The notes beneath the pieces are model-generated. The model saw only the letters and a program-made list of their open reading frames with translations, did no database searches and was not told the DNA's origin. Positions 23,594 to 34,847 of a DNA stretch of 64,000 bases are shown here, one piece after another. A program made the translations under genes and the position numbers. Numbering within the stretch: position 1 is the stretch's first letter; the number at the start of each line of letters is the position of its first letter. This stretch comes from Lycium barbarum (Eukaryota; Streptophyta; Magnoliopsida; Solanales; Solanaceae), in NCBI RefSeq assembly GCF_019175385.1, contig NC_083337.1, positions 165,057,713-165,121,712 of the forward strand, written 5' to 3'.

Positions 23594-23983
23594 CTAAGCA
23601 GTCGTATATATCAGGGCCAAAATTCTCTCCATCTCACATGGGCTACATGGTAGTGTAAGTGCACCTTCATGATCAAAACCATATTCCTCAGCAGCTTGTT
23701 CCAATAGCCTCAAGAATAAAGTGTGCGTTAAGCAACTCAATGGAACTACAAATCTCTTGAGCTCATCTTCGTCCGTCGCAATGACCGCGAAATGCCCTTG
23801 CTTCACGTCCTCCGGCACGTCCCTTTCGGGCAGATCGTCCGTGGAAAATTTCTTCCCTAGTTGAAGACTCTTTTGTAGTTTCCTCACTAGCCCATTCTTT
23901 TTCATCCCCATTGTTCTACCCTTTGACATTATGATAGTATGTTTTTTGGCTTGGAAGGAGTCTGATGTACTTCCAACACTCAA
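23594..23983 (-). CDS. SAUR: SAUR family auxin-responsive protein
   Basis: A single intronless frame of 129 aa, typical for SAUR genes. Seen: a basic N-terminus (about 1-50), then the SAUR core from about 53. This includes DVPEDVKQGHFAV, a FVVPLSCLTHTLFLRLLEQA segment, EEYGF, and a final hydrophobic LTLPCSPCEMERIL block. Family knowledge: SAURs are short-lived proteins that inhibit PP2C.D phosphatases, activating plasma-membrane H+-ATPases to promote cell expansion. The start at 23983 gives the longest frame; in-frame Met codons at about residues 19, 25 and 27 are possible alternatives, all before the conserved core. A TATA box and an auxin-response motif lie upstream. The exact SAUR number is not assignable. 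Confidence 0.92.
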   Translation of the reverse strand: MSVGSTSDSFQAKKHTIIMSKGRTMGMKKNGLVRKLQKSLQLGKKFSTDDLPERDVPEDVKQGHFAVIATDEDELKRFVVPLSCLTHTLFLRLLEQAAEEYGFDHEGALTLPCSPCEMERILALIYTTA

Positions 23984-24120
23984 ATAATGCTTAAGAACTA
24001 GCCAGCAAACAAAGAGATCCGATGCTTAACTGCCTTAAAAAAGGAGAGAAATAAGCTACTAGGTTTTTTTTTCGGTTTTTTGGGGGGTACGTTTTGTTGA
24101 GAATGTTACGTAGGTTATGG

Positions 24121-24133
24121 GTATTATTTATAG
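24121..24133 (-). promoter_or_regulatory. TATA box of the SAUR gene
   Basis: On the - strand this reads CTATAAATAATAC, about 140 bp upstream of the SAUR start codon at 23983. Position and sequence fit a core promoter. Confidence 0.65.
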
Positions 24134-24246
24134 TGGTGAGTATGAGAAGCTGTTGTTGTTGTTGTTGTAGTATGAGAAGCTGCTAGGGTCAGAGATAAGA
24201 TAGGTGTAAGTTGACATGGTTGGAGTGTCGTTGGTGTAAATATTGT

Positions 24247-24252
24247 GAGACA
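24247..24252 (-). promoter_or_regulatory. Auxin response element TGTCTC
   Basis: GAGACA on the + strand is the canonical TGTCTC ARF-binding core on the gene strand, about 115 bp upstream of the SAUR TATA box. Such sites are characteristic of SAUR promoters. A single hexamer also arises by chance, so function is inferred from position. Confidence 0.5.
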
Positions 24253-24259
24253 AGAGCAT

Positions 24260-25484
24260 GTGAAATATGAAGAAATGGAGTTCCAATTCATCTCTGAAAG
24301 TACATCTCTTTTAAATTAACGGCATATCGCTGCCTCTTTTCTTCCAATTACGTGTAATAATTGAACTTAACTTCTACAATTCCCTAGTTATAGCCTTACT
24401 AATAAATCACTATCACTGTTGTCATTAAAGAACCTACAATTCTACAAAAGCAGAAAAAGAAAAAAAACAATTGTCGTTGTAAGCATAAAAATGGAAACAC
24501 AGCAAGCTGATGAGATATTTGCTTCATGAAAATAAGAAATAACGGGTCATTCTATGTCTACAAGAAATTTTTTATAACCAGATTTCTTTCATTAAAATGG
24601 GAGTTGTAATCTTGAAAATAAAACATGTTACATGTAAAAGTGATTCGTATTCTTTTTATTAGTTTGTACTAAAGAGAATGTCATCTTTCTATAATTAAAA
24701 ATGATTTAACTTAATTTTTTTTATTTTACCTCAATAAGATATTCCTAGCCTCAGAAATGTCTAAAGCTTTTTTCATATTACAAATTTCAAAAGTCTTCAA
24801 TTCTTTTTCTAGTTAAACAGTATTACATAAATTAGGACGGATGGATTACATATTTAAAACTAATATTGAAATATACCCTGAGGTTTGTTTGGTTTGCAAA
24901 CAAGTAATAGCAGCTTTGTGGTTGAAATGCAAGAGTACTAATTATCACTCCACTGCAACTTGGTTAAGATTGGTCTCTATTTATGGAACAGTACTAGTTA
25001 ACTTTAATTGAAAAATTACACATATGCAGTCATGAGATCATTTCCTAGCATCTAACTAGTTTCTAACCTTTCGCCTCAATTTTTTGTTACAAAGCAGCTC
25101 ATTCTCTGATCCCTTTATCAAATGAGTTTGTTCTATACTTTTAGGATCGAAAGGCAAAACCAAGGCAAGTGAACAGATTGTCTTAAGCGCAAGAATTAAT
25201 GATGTGAACCTTTTTGTAATTTACTTGATTCTTAATTAATAGTAATAATTAAGAAAGGTGAGTAGCTAGCACTTCGCATTGATCACGAGGGACAACTCAT
25301 GTAGATGACTCACTCCATGGTTCTATTGAACGAAAGTTAATTATTAGTGCCTAGTGTACCCGATACATTAATTCTGAAGAGACCACACAGGAGCAGTAAC
25401 GTACTGTGTGGAAATACTACTAAGAGATTATTTGGCACACACATGAAAAATTGTGTGGAAGATACAAGCATGCATCTCAGCCTC
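24260..25484. other. Intergenic DNA, no gene seen
   Basis: Contains a partial Stowaway-like right end near 24700-24845 (ending AATTAGGACGGATGGATTA). Its partner end is not clear. Confidence 0.5.
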
Positions 25485-25494
25485 TTATTATTAC

Positions 25495-25940
25495 GAGTCC
25501 GGAACCAAAATGACTCCAAAAAAATGCTTTTGAACCAAAATACCCTAACAAAAAAAAAAAAGTGATAAAACTGCCTATAGCGCAGTAAAATAATGCGCTA
25601 AAGGTTATTCTGTCTCCCCTTTAGCGCAGTAAAATACTGCGCTATACGAGTCCCTATTTTCCCAAAATAGCCTCTTATTACATTTTCACACTTTTTTTAC
25701 GTACTTTAACCGCATATTAATCATGCTTTGAGACTCCGGAACTTCAATATTTTATATAGAACCCTACTTATTTTTGTGCGATTAATAAGGTGGGCTCAAT
25801 ACGTCAAGGATACGCAAAAGTTCGGATTGTGGTTTTAGTGGTTGAAAAGGGCTCGAACTCCATTTTTGTTTGAAGGCTTGGTGTCATTAACTTTAAGTTC
25901 TTTATGATTTAGGGTTTAGATTTAAGTGTACTATTTTTTA
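25495..25940 (+). repeat. Left terminal inverted repeat of the MULE
   Basis: Matches the complement of about 34848-35232 in order: the terminal block, a poly(A) stretch, the TAGCGCAGTA palindrome, CTTTAACCGCATATTAATCA, TTCAATATTTTATATAGAAC, CTTATTTTTGTGCGAT and GTCATTAACTTTAAG. It has two copies of the palindrome where the right end has one. Confidence 0.85.
25578..25644. promoter_or_regulatory. Two subterminal palindromes, left TIR
   Basis: 25578-25600 and 25622-25644 are 23-bp near-perfect palindromes with arms TAGCGCAGTA and TACTGCGCTA (the first has one change in the right arm). Centres are 44 bp apart. The same palindrome recurs between the internal genes and in the right TIR, which makes it a candidate transposase-binding site (inference). 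Confidence 0.7.
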
Positions 25941-26093
25941 GTCAAAATTGCAGCATTCATACCAATCTCAAAATAATTAAATTGCATCATTCATAACAAT
26001 ATGAAAATACTTGAACTTGTTCATTAATAACAAACCCAAATTTTTTAAAATACAATCATCAAAAAAGAAAAAAACTTAAAAAACATTCATCAA

Positions 26094-29000
26094 TTAAAGC
26101 TCTTGAGTTGATCTTCCGCCACCACCGCGAGATGTGCCACCACCACTAGATTTTCCACCACCACGAAAGTTTACTCCACCACGAGAGGTACTTCCACCAC
26201 GAGATGTAGTTTGACCGCCATGCCGTAAGGGACACTTGCGCTTATCATGACCAACATAATTGCAAAATGAGAATTTTCGAGTGTATCTCCCTGGTGGAAC
26301 ATCCATTTCATTATGAATATGGGAGTATGCTTTCTTTTTGAATTTACAAATAAATGCTTTATTTGCAACCATTGAAAATGGATCCAGTGGCCAATAGCTC
26401 TCACTACTAAGTGGGTAGAACCTTCCAGCATACGTTTTTGCACAATTTTGAATTGTATATTCCTCAGCCATGTACGGGGAGGCGTTCTTTCCCATTGCGA
26501 TAAAACACTTGAAGGCATGAGAACATGGTATGTGATATGATTGCCACTTGCCGCATGTGCATGTTCTTGGAATCTCACAAATTGTGTGGACGTTACCTCC
26601 TTTACCTTGGTGCACACTTGTTGTGAGTTCAAATATGCGCTCTACAGAGTTGTACTCCATCTGGTCGTGTTGCTAAGCCTTAAATTTGTGGTACTCGAAC
26701 AATTTTAACGGTTTTGGCATCCATCTTAGACCTTCTGTAGCAAGTGTTTTGGTCTCTTTTGATCTATTGACGAACCGCTCCACAACCTGCTTAAAAGTCA
26801 TTCTCACTATTGCGGTGACGGGTAGTCCCCATGCAGATTTCTACAAGTCATTGAATGACTCAGAGCTGTTTGTTGTCAGCATACCCCATCGCCTACCTTC
26901 ATCCTGGTGTAATGTCCATTTGTCTTTATCAATTGCATTCAACCAGTGGAAGGCTTCCTCATCCGCCCGCTTAATAATCTTCATCTGCAGGTGAAACTTC
27001 TGCAAATTAAACATATTGTGCAATATGCCAGCATTTCTATCTGAGATCACACATATTCCCATGCGATCCTTAATAACGTGTTTCCTCAAGTAGTCCAAAA
27101 ACATTAGTTGCAATTGCAAAAGCTAGAGGGAATATAGCTTCATTTGCATCCATTCCAACTGCAATTAGCAGCTTTATGTCATATACCCCATACACATTTG
27201 TTCCATCTATTGATATTACAGGCCGACAATGAGCAAAACCATCAATGCATGGTTTGAATGCCCAAAACACAAACTCAAAAATATTACCGGGCACACCAGG
27301 CTTCGATTTGAGCTTTCATTCAACAACAGTACCATGATTGAAGTGTTGTAAAGCCGTCATGTATCTCGGCAACTTCTTAAAAGAGCCCTCCCAATTGTCG
27401 TAGACTATCTCATGTGCACGCCTACGCCCAAGATACGTCTTCCGCCTACTAACGGTTTTGCCATATACTTTTAGGATGGCTGTAATACAATCTTTAATAG
27501 AGAACCTGAATAAGTTGAAATATCAGCATATAGCAACGAGGAACATCGTATTAACATCAAAAATAAAATAAACTTAGGCGAAGGGGATACCTTGGGTTTT
27601 TTCCAATGTCGCCAACTAACACACAAGCAATCATATTGGTATCTAGATTGCAATGATCATCTGGGAGGTCACCCATGTCACAAGTGTGCTTTGTGTAGAA
27701 CATTGAAAGAGTCCACATCTTTTCAGCAGTTTCCTTACCACGGAGCATTCATTCGCAACCTTGATTTTTTCGCTTGCAGACCAATTGCCAAAGTTTTCGT
27801 GTGGAATCGTCAATTTTGAACTCCCTCATCCCCTGGATGCAATAAATCTTAACAACCTTTGCAATGATTTTTTCGAGTTGAAAATCATGCCTTTTTTAGT
27901 ACTAGCCTTTTGTTTTAAAAGATCCACTGGCTCTTTCCACAAACTTCGCCGAATATGATCATCATCCCTAGTAAAGACAAAGACATCTGGGCGATCTTGA
28001 AGATGATCAAGATAGGGGATCTCATCGGAATGCCACTGAACCGGAGTCGACTCTTGCTGTTGAAATTGGCTTGGCGGCTGAATCGGGGTCGACTCTTGCT
28101 GTTCAAATGGTTGCTGTGAATTCAGTTTCTCCTGGTATGCCAGACTGTTCATCATGTCTTGCAACAGTTCTACTTGATATTGAGAATTAGTTCCAACCTC
28201 AACCTCATCCTCACTTTTTTCATCGTCACTTTCCTCCGCATTAGGTATTTCCTCGCTATAACTGGATGATGTCACTATATAATTCGGATAATCCGAACCA
28301 TCCATAGCAGGTCTTTCCATATAATTAGGTGCAACCACCACATTTTCCCTACATAAGAAAGTAGAGTATTTTAACTACTACACATCAAATAATACTATTG
28401 ATGTTAAAAAAAATAGACGTACCGATAGTAATCAACTGCACCGAAACTTGAGGAAAGACCATCGTTTTGAGTAGTTGGATAGGCTGAGGATGTTCCAACC
28501 TGATTCATCCATCCCGATTGAGAGGACTGTCTGATATGATCCATATCAGGTGTATAACCCCTAATATAATCAACATCATTAGTAGCATTCAAGTGCCACT
28601 ACACATAATAATAGTAATGTAAAAAATGAATATTTATCACTGCCCATCAATTGCTGACTTAAACTATCCAGAGGCATTTGGCTAATCAAAATGCCTTCAT
28701 TAGTACTCATGTCAGGGTAATTGTGTTCATAAGTAGTTTCCGCTTGAGTGACTTTGGCCTGAATTCTAGACGGGGCTTCCCGACGAGGTCTATTTCGGGA
28801 TTCCCCGAGGAGCCCTAGCCATGAATTCAAGTCGGTTAATGGGGACCTTCTCTATGTACATTTCAAGGACGTTTAAAGTTATGCATTCTCTATAATCATA
28901 AGGCGTCTTCAAAGAATCCGTCAAAGAACCATCGTCTTGAATGTACCACTGTCCATAGCTAGTTACACCTTGCGGCGTAAATGACATCGGATATCTTCCA

Positions 29001-32000
29001 ATTATATTTAAATCAAAATCACTCCTACTAACTTGTAGTCTATTATACAAGACTTGGAGTAGTTTTGAGTGTCATACCCAATTTTAACCGGGTTAAATTA
29101 GAAGTACAACATATTGGTGATTCCTATTTTTTGTTTATTTTGTTTTAAAGAGTCGCCACCTAATTATTTACGGTGAATTAGGACACCTAAAGTTTATTAA
29201 AGTAGTTATCTAAAGTTGATATTATTGTAAAGTCTACGAAACCAAAAGATTCTAGGTAAGGGTTCAATTAATCTAAAGGGAAGGTATTAGGCATCCTTTA
29301 AGACCCATTAACAATGGTTAACCGACCGGACTTATGTTATTTAATTAAGGCTAAAATGTAGATATAAATATTTAAATATTTAAGAAAATACCTTGTAAGT
29401 ATTGCTAAAGTTATTTAAAGTAAAACTTGTAGAAAATGATAGTTGCATAAAGAGTTTAGTTAAAAAAATAAACATGTAATGTTTATATTTGGAGGAAATG
29501 ACTAAAATTTAAAAGAGTTAAAAAGTTTTAAAGGTTGTTCTAGACAAATATGTATTTCTAAGTGTTGGAAAGAAACTAAAGTGAAAGAGTTATTCGTTGA
29601 ATTAGTTTGCCTTTTTATTCCTTAGAATAAGCTAACGTTAGTGTAAGATTTGTGATGTTTTAAATTTCTAAAATAGTAAGCATAAATTATTATTCCCTTA
29701 GCCAAAAGATGTAGTCATGCTATTTTGAAAATCAATTACTCAAATAAATGTTATAGGTACTATAAATAGTTTTAAAAATAGAAGTGAATGTAATTTGTGG
29801 AATTAACTACCCATAACCAAACTAAGACCCTTAATGTTATTAAAGTTTATCTTAATTAACAAGCATAAATGTTAGTCATACAATACATGTTAAATGCACA
29901 CATAAATAAAAATAGAGGGATAGATATAATGTAAATGGGCTTGGCCCATTTGGATTGCTGTGATCCGTTTGCAGCTGGGCTTCGGCCCAGTAACAGTTTT
30001 TATGTGTTGCTGCTGTTGTCACGCCTATTGGGCATCGGCCCAGATTTTTTATTTCCTTGTTTGGCTGCGAATTGGCTACTACTATATGGGGGCTGACTCG
30101 AGAGGAGTTGTGTTGGGCTTTTGCCCAACGCCAAGTGCGGAAGGAGATGACGAGTCGCTTGGGCTCGTATGCGATGTTCATGCATAAGAACAAAAGAAAA
30201 GGATTAGTATGTAATCCGTAAAACTCAACATATGTAACGCAAATCTAAAATAGGCACTAAACAGGGGACTGCCTGTGATTAGTATATTAAATGAGTAATG
30301 AGAAAAAGAAGTTAAACAAATGTAATGGGTCCATATTCAGATTAGATGTCCACAAAAGAGTTTCAACAGCCACACGAGTAACTGAGCAGCAACCCATAAC
30401 AATTAAGTAACAACCAACACTAGTCAACAATGTCTAGCCAAAGTGATATACAACAGTGATTCAGCCAGATAAACAGCAATCCTCCTTCGAAACAGGTACC
30501 AAATAAAGAACTAACCCAGACAAATGTAGTAAACATTTACTAAAAATATGCAGCAGCCAATAATATATCCAAGTAACAAAGAAATGAATAAAGTATGCCC
30601 AACATAAATGGAGCAATTTCAGTTTGGTCACAGGCAGAGATAGCTTAAAACAATGATAAGCAAGAAGAGATAAGATGTGATCTGAAGAAATCAGATTTCA
30701 GAGCTAAGGGCAGTGTAATACAGGCAGTGCAAGGTCGATCTTTTGGTTCATGATAAACATTTTATTCATAACTATGAAGAAGGCATAGATGGACATGATT
30801 CATGAGCACATTTTAAGCCAAGGTGACATGGGACATGAGAATGCAAAGGCAAACATGAGGCAATGACAAACATGGTAAATGGAGATGTCTGGTATCCCTT
30901 CCAGCAAACAGAAACAGTATCAAAGAAGTGCTAACTTATTTAAACACAATTTCACTCATTGAGTTTATGCCTGAATTATGGTGAATGAATAGTCAAGATG
31001 TCACATACCATCACATTTATGTGCTAGGATAAGAATCATTCTAGTTTAAACTAGGAAAAACTAAGATATCAAACTTATTTTAAACATGTGCAGGCTGCTA
31101 GATCAAGCTGACAGGCTTCAGAGATTGGATAAGCAAATTGTGGACTTCATGGATTCGTTACATTACTATAATGCAGGGGTTTTAAACAAAATCCAAGTAT
31201 GACAACAAACAGTGATCAAGAAGCTTTTAGAACATGGACATACAAAAAGCAATCAAATATTTTGAAGCAAACATTATTTTTAGTTAGAGGTTGAAAATAT
31301 GCTCACTGCCAATTCTTTCATGGAGCAAAAATATTGAATCATAATTAAAGAAGTCAAAAGGAGAATCCAATGAGCAATCGAACAAGAAGTCAATTGAAAT
31401 CTTCAGCCCATAACACAAAATTATGCCAAGATACACACAACAAGCAGATTTCATTCATGACAGGGTATATTACTTAAACAAACAGAGTAAAAGAGAGGCA
31501 GTTCTGGCCTGTTTTAATCATATACATGATATACCTAAGATATACACACCATGGTGTGTATATCAGATGTATATCGAATGTATACCTTCGTCTTACCTTG
31601 ATAGCTCACTGTATACCATATGTATATTCGGCTCTAAATGGGTTCTAAGTTCTGAGAATTCAGTCTAAACATCCAAATTACAATAGGCATCTTTCAAATT
31701 CAATTAACGATTAATATCCTATCCTATCAGCTCCCAAACATCAAACAAATAATGCGACGACAAAGAAATTACATAACCACTAAACATATAGCAGTATAAG
31801 CCAAAAGTCTTAGCCAAAATAGAAACTAAAGACTATGAGTGATAAATGTATCGAGGTTTACCTCTTTTGTGTGCAGTGAACTGGGGTGTCGAAGTCGTCG
31901 AATCTACACTCTCGTTATGAATAGACCCGAACACGAGCGAACCTCAACTCGTCTATGCTTGAATTCGAATTTAGTAGCAGGGGGAGAAAAAGAGCAAAAA

Positions 32001-33120
32001 TATGGTTTGCTATTTTGAATCGCTACCCGAAAGTGTTAAGGCTTAAGAATATTAATGTTTTTCAGAGGAATATAAGTGGCTAAAACAGAATTCCAAACCC
32101 AGAAATTCTTCAAATCGTGTTCAATCCCCTTTTTTTTATTTGATTTCGGGTCCCGTATCCCTCAACCATTAAAAAATCCCCCCTTCAACGATTCAACTTG
32201 GATTACATTTATAGGGTTTCGTTGGTATTAGAGTAAAGAGAGGAGCGTGGGAGAGAGACGAAGGATCGGCAGACAACGTGGGGAGCAGGGGAGTGTGGAG
32301 GTGTGGGGGACAAGGGGAAGTGGAAGGACCGTGAGGAGAGAGGAGAGGTGGAGAGAGAGAGACGTTGGGGACAGGCGTGGGGGGACAAGGAGAGGTGGAG
32401 GTGGCAGAGGTGGGTGAAAAGATGAAGGTGGAGAGGAACGTGGGGGAAGAGAGAGAAGAGGAGAAAGAAGGAGGCGGCTGAAGGGTTTTAGGTTAAGGGT
32501 GAAAAAAAATGGAATGAAGCGGACCAGGTCGGGTATTGAATGGGCTAGACCGGGTGTTGTGGTGTGGGCTGATATAATGTGGGTTGGGAATTAAAATGTG
32601 GGTTGTTTATTTGGATAGGGAAGTAATATTGTATTTGCATTTTGGGCCATTAATTTGGCTGAAAATTGTTGATCCTTCCTCCTCTATTTAGTTATTTTTG
32701 GGCTTCTAATTTAATAATATATACTATGTGGAGATAATTAATAATTAATATGTAGAAAAATAAAGATTTTACAAAGTGTTGTCTTGTAATTAATTTAACG
32801 AGTCCAAACCCGAAAACGAAACGATGACTAACCGTTTAACATTTGTGATAAAGTAATGCTCATAATGTTGAAAATAAAGTAGTGATATTAATAGTAGTAG
32901 CAATAAAATATTGTAAAAAATAAAGTATTTAGCTCGTCAGTAAATTTAGAAACCCGAGTAAATTAAATAAAAGAGGGACAAAATTGGGTGTCAACATTGA
33001 GAATTTTAAGTCAAGTGGAAACTTAACATAGTATTTTCGGGGAGAATCATAGCGCAAATTTTTTTTCCTCGAATATAATTTGTCCTTCCCAGAATAAAGA
33101 AACTCTAATTTTTGGAACAT
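26094..33120 (-). pseudogene. MULE transposase (mudrA-like), decayed and split by a solo LTR
   Basis: Read leftward from about 33119, an N-terminal coding block (KLYSRKKNLRYDSPRKYY) runs to the LTR insertion at 33001/29070 and continues in frame on the other side (LYNRLQVSRSDFD). Next come acidic and Gln-rich segments; a MULE N-terminal domain (GMIFNSKKSLQ; LWQLVCKRKNQGCEW; HTCDMGDLPDDH); the MULE transposase core (ISIDGTNVYGVYD, GMDANEAIFPLAFAIA, CVISDRNAGIL); a SWIM zinc finger (CTCGKWQSYHIPCSHAFKCF region); and a CCHC knuckle (FCNYVGHDKRKCP) with a Gly/Arg-rich tail ending at 26094. Breaks: an in-frame TGA just before the core (near 27316), frame changes near 27115 and 28810, loss of most of the His/Cys-rich segment after the DRNAGIL motif, and further stops near 26670 and 26838. 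Not functional. Confidence 0.85.
29070..32996. mobile_element. Solo LTR (3.93 kb) inside the MULE transposase
   Basis: Begins TGTCATACCCAATTTTAACC and ends AAATTGGGTGTCAACA, with TG...CA termini that form a short imperfect inverted repeat. It is flanked by the perfect 5-bp duplication TTGAG (29065-29069, 32997-33001). Within it, AGAGTCGCCACCTAATTATT and GGGAAGGTATTAGGCATCCT are blocks common in long LTRs of Solanaceae gypsy elements (Ogre/Tat-like by recollection). No primer-binding site, gag or pol is seen, so it is read as a solo LTR left by recombination. A purine-rich AGAGAGG-type tract lies at 32215-32475. Confidence 0.85.
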
Positions 33121-33375
33121 CTTCCATTTTTTGACTAATTTAGGAGGAGTACAAAATGTAAAAGCTGGATGAAACTTAGAATTTGTGTTAAAAATTGGAT
33201 GAAACTTAGAATTTTTTCTCTCATTCGAAATCTGTATTAATAAGATTTGAAGTTTGAATATTCAACCAATACATGCATGCAATTAGTGTGTCTTGCAGTG
33301 TTATGTCAAATCAAATTAAGTACGGAGTGTTTCATAACGCATGAATTAACCGCGCTATGTGAGTGGCTGGCAGAA

Positions 33376-33430
33376 TAGCGCAGTAAAATTACTGCGTTAT
33401 TATGACATAACACAGTATTTTACTGCGCTA
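33376..33430. promoter_or_regulatory. Palindrome pair between the divergent MULE genes
   Basis: 33376-33399 (TAGCGCAGTAAAATTACTGC plus GTTA) and 33408-33430 (TAACACAGTATTTTACTGCG plus CTA) are two further copies of the subterminal palindrome. They lie in the 460-bp gap between the transposase start (about 33119, leftward) and the + strand ORF at 33581. The placement suggests a shared promoter/operator that the transposase might itself bind. Confidence 0.6.
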
Positions 33431-33580
33431 TATCACTACAGTATGTTGTCACCCTCAGCTGTCATACAGAAAAACGTCATAATTCGAATCAAACTTTGGG
33501 TTTCATGCAGCAAGTGTTATATAACGTAATTTGACGAATAACTACCAACCACACAAAATTCCACACAAACTTGAGTAACT

Positions 33581-34030
33581 ATGTCATTTTTTGACCAATT
33601 TAGAGATATTAGTCATGTTATATCATTTTCTCTAGGAGACATATTTGACGCAATGGGTAGGACATGGCAATTGGGTGAAGATTTTGAATACTCGAACAAC
33701 CCGAACGAGAGATACAACCAACGTTACAACAATATGATGACAGAGGAGTGGAATTGGCGTGTTAGGGAAGCTGTAGCACTGGAGCAAAAGTTAGCGTCAG
33801 TAGGGCTTAAACGCCCAAAAAAACGTGTCATATCAATGCCTCGTGGAACACCACAAGAGTTTAATTTTGCTCTTAACCGTTTTCGCGAAGAGAACAATCG
33901 GATGCAAATACGTTTCCTTAGGGTAGAATATGGTGTACATGGTAGCACAAGATTTAGATCCACATGTGGGATTCGAACTGTGAGATGTCCGATGAAGATT
34001 AATATTTTTTTATACAAAGTAAGTAGGTAG
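33581..34030 (+). CDS. MULE accessory ORF A, unrecognised
   Basis: A frame of 149 aa starting at ATG 33581, divergent from the transposase. No known family is recognised. It is charged and probably helical. It shares an ordered set of residues with the protein at 34138-34667: EW..R, then a helical stretch, I(S/T)MPR, and REENNRM/RKENNRM. The two therefore look like copies of one domain of about 65 residues. A strong donor-like AAA/GTAAGT at 34019 suggests the last codons may be intron read-through and that the product could be spliced. Any function in transposition is inference from position only. The element is decayed, so expression is uncertain. Confidence 0.5.
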   Translation: MSFFDQFRDISHVISFSLGDIFDAMGRTWQLGEDFEYSNNPNERYNQRYNNMMTEEWNWRVREAVALEQKLASVGLKRPKKRVISMPRGTPQEFNFALNRFREENNRMQIRFLRVEYGVHGSTRFRSTCGIRTVRCPMKINIFLYKVSR

Positions 34031-34137
34031 GGTCATAAAGACCACCCCTCCCCCCCCCCCCCCAAACTAGGGGTACATGGGGGTTTGCAACTATAGAAGT
34101 AGCACTTTATTTTGTTATTAGACTACCAACGTATTCA

Positions 34138-34667
34138 ATGTCGAGTAGTAGAAACTCAACTTGGTCTTTACTCTTTCCAAAAGAATCAAATAGCAGTGAT
34201 GATGAGAGTTCAAATCATAGCAGTTTTTCGAGTGATACCAGTGATTTCAAACTAGACGAGCTAAACCCCACCTTCTTATAGAGCGTAATGATGATTTCTG
34301 CAGTGTGAAATATTCAGATCTGCGAGAATATTATTGCGGTTTGCGTCAAGAATGGTCACATCGGCTTGCCGAATTAGAACGTCTTATTCGTGACTTGGAA
34401 AATCTCAACGCTCCAACCCCAACAAGGTACTCCATAACCATGCCTCGAGTAGGTCCAGAAACTTGCGAGCGTACCGTACAAAGGGTTAGAAAAGAAAACA
34501 ACAGAATGCTGGCAAGACGATGTAGATTTTACATGCTAAAGTTGGCCGAAGAACAAGCATCATCTACCGGTAGAGAACTAACATCTACTGAAAAAAGACG
34601 TGTCTTAAGAAACCGCTAATATTTTTCTGAGGACGATATGGAGGACTTCTATTCTGATGATGATTAA
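34138..34667 (+). pseudogene. MULE accessory ORF B, paralogue of ORF A, frameshifted
   Basis: ATG 34138 opens a Ser/Asp-rich segment (MSSSRNSTWSLLFPKE, then a SSDDESSNHSSFSSDTSD run) that stops at 34279. The next reading frame continues through IERNDDFCSVKYSDL into the shared domain: EWSHRL, ITMPR, RKENNRM. It reaches a TAA at 34617 and, read through, an acidic tail (EDDMEDFYSDDD) ending at 34667. So there is one frame change and probably one nonsense change. The domain parallels ORF A over about 60 residues. No homologue is recognised. Confidence 0.5.
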
Positions 34668-34847
34668 GAATGTTGTGATTTTAGTTTTAAGTTTAATTTA
34701 TGATGATGTTGTTAATTTGAAGAATATTAGTATGTTTAGTTTTTCATCAACTCAAGGGCATGAATTGATGAATGTATTTTAAGTTTTTTTCTTTTTTTGA
34801 TTATTGTATTTTTACTACTTTCGGTTTATTATTAATGAACAAGTTTA

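Noticed and set aside
30000..31668. Frames of 60-105 aa on both strands within 29.9-31.7 kb.
   Set aside because: They lie inside the solo LTR, overlap on both strands and match no gag/pol motif.
29070..32996. A complete LTR retrotransposon.
   Set aside because: Only one LTR-like unit lies between the TTGAG duplications, with no primer-binding site or coding domains.
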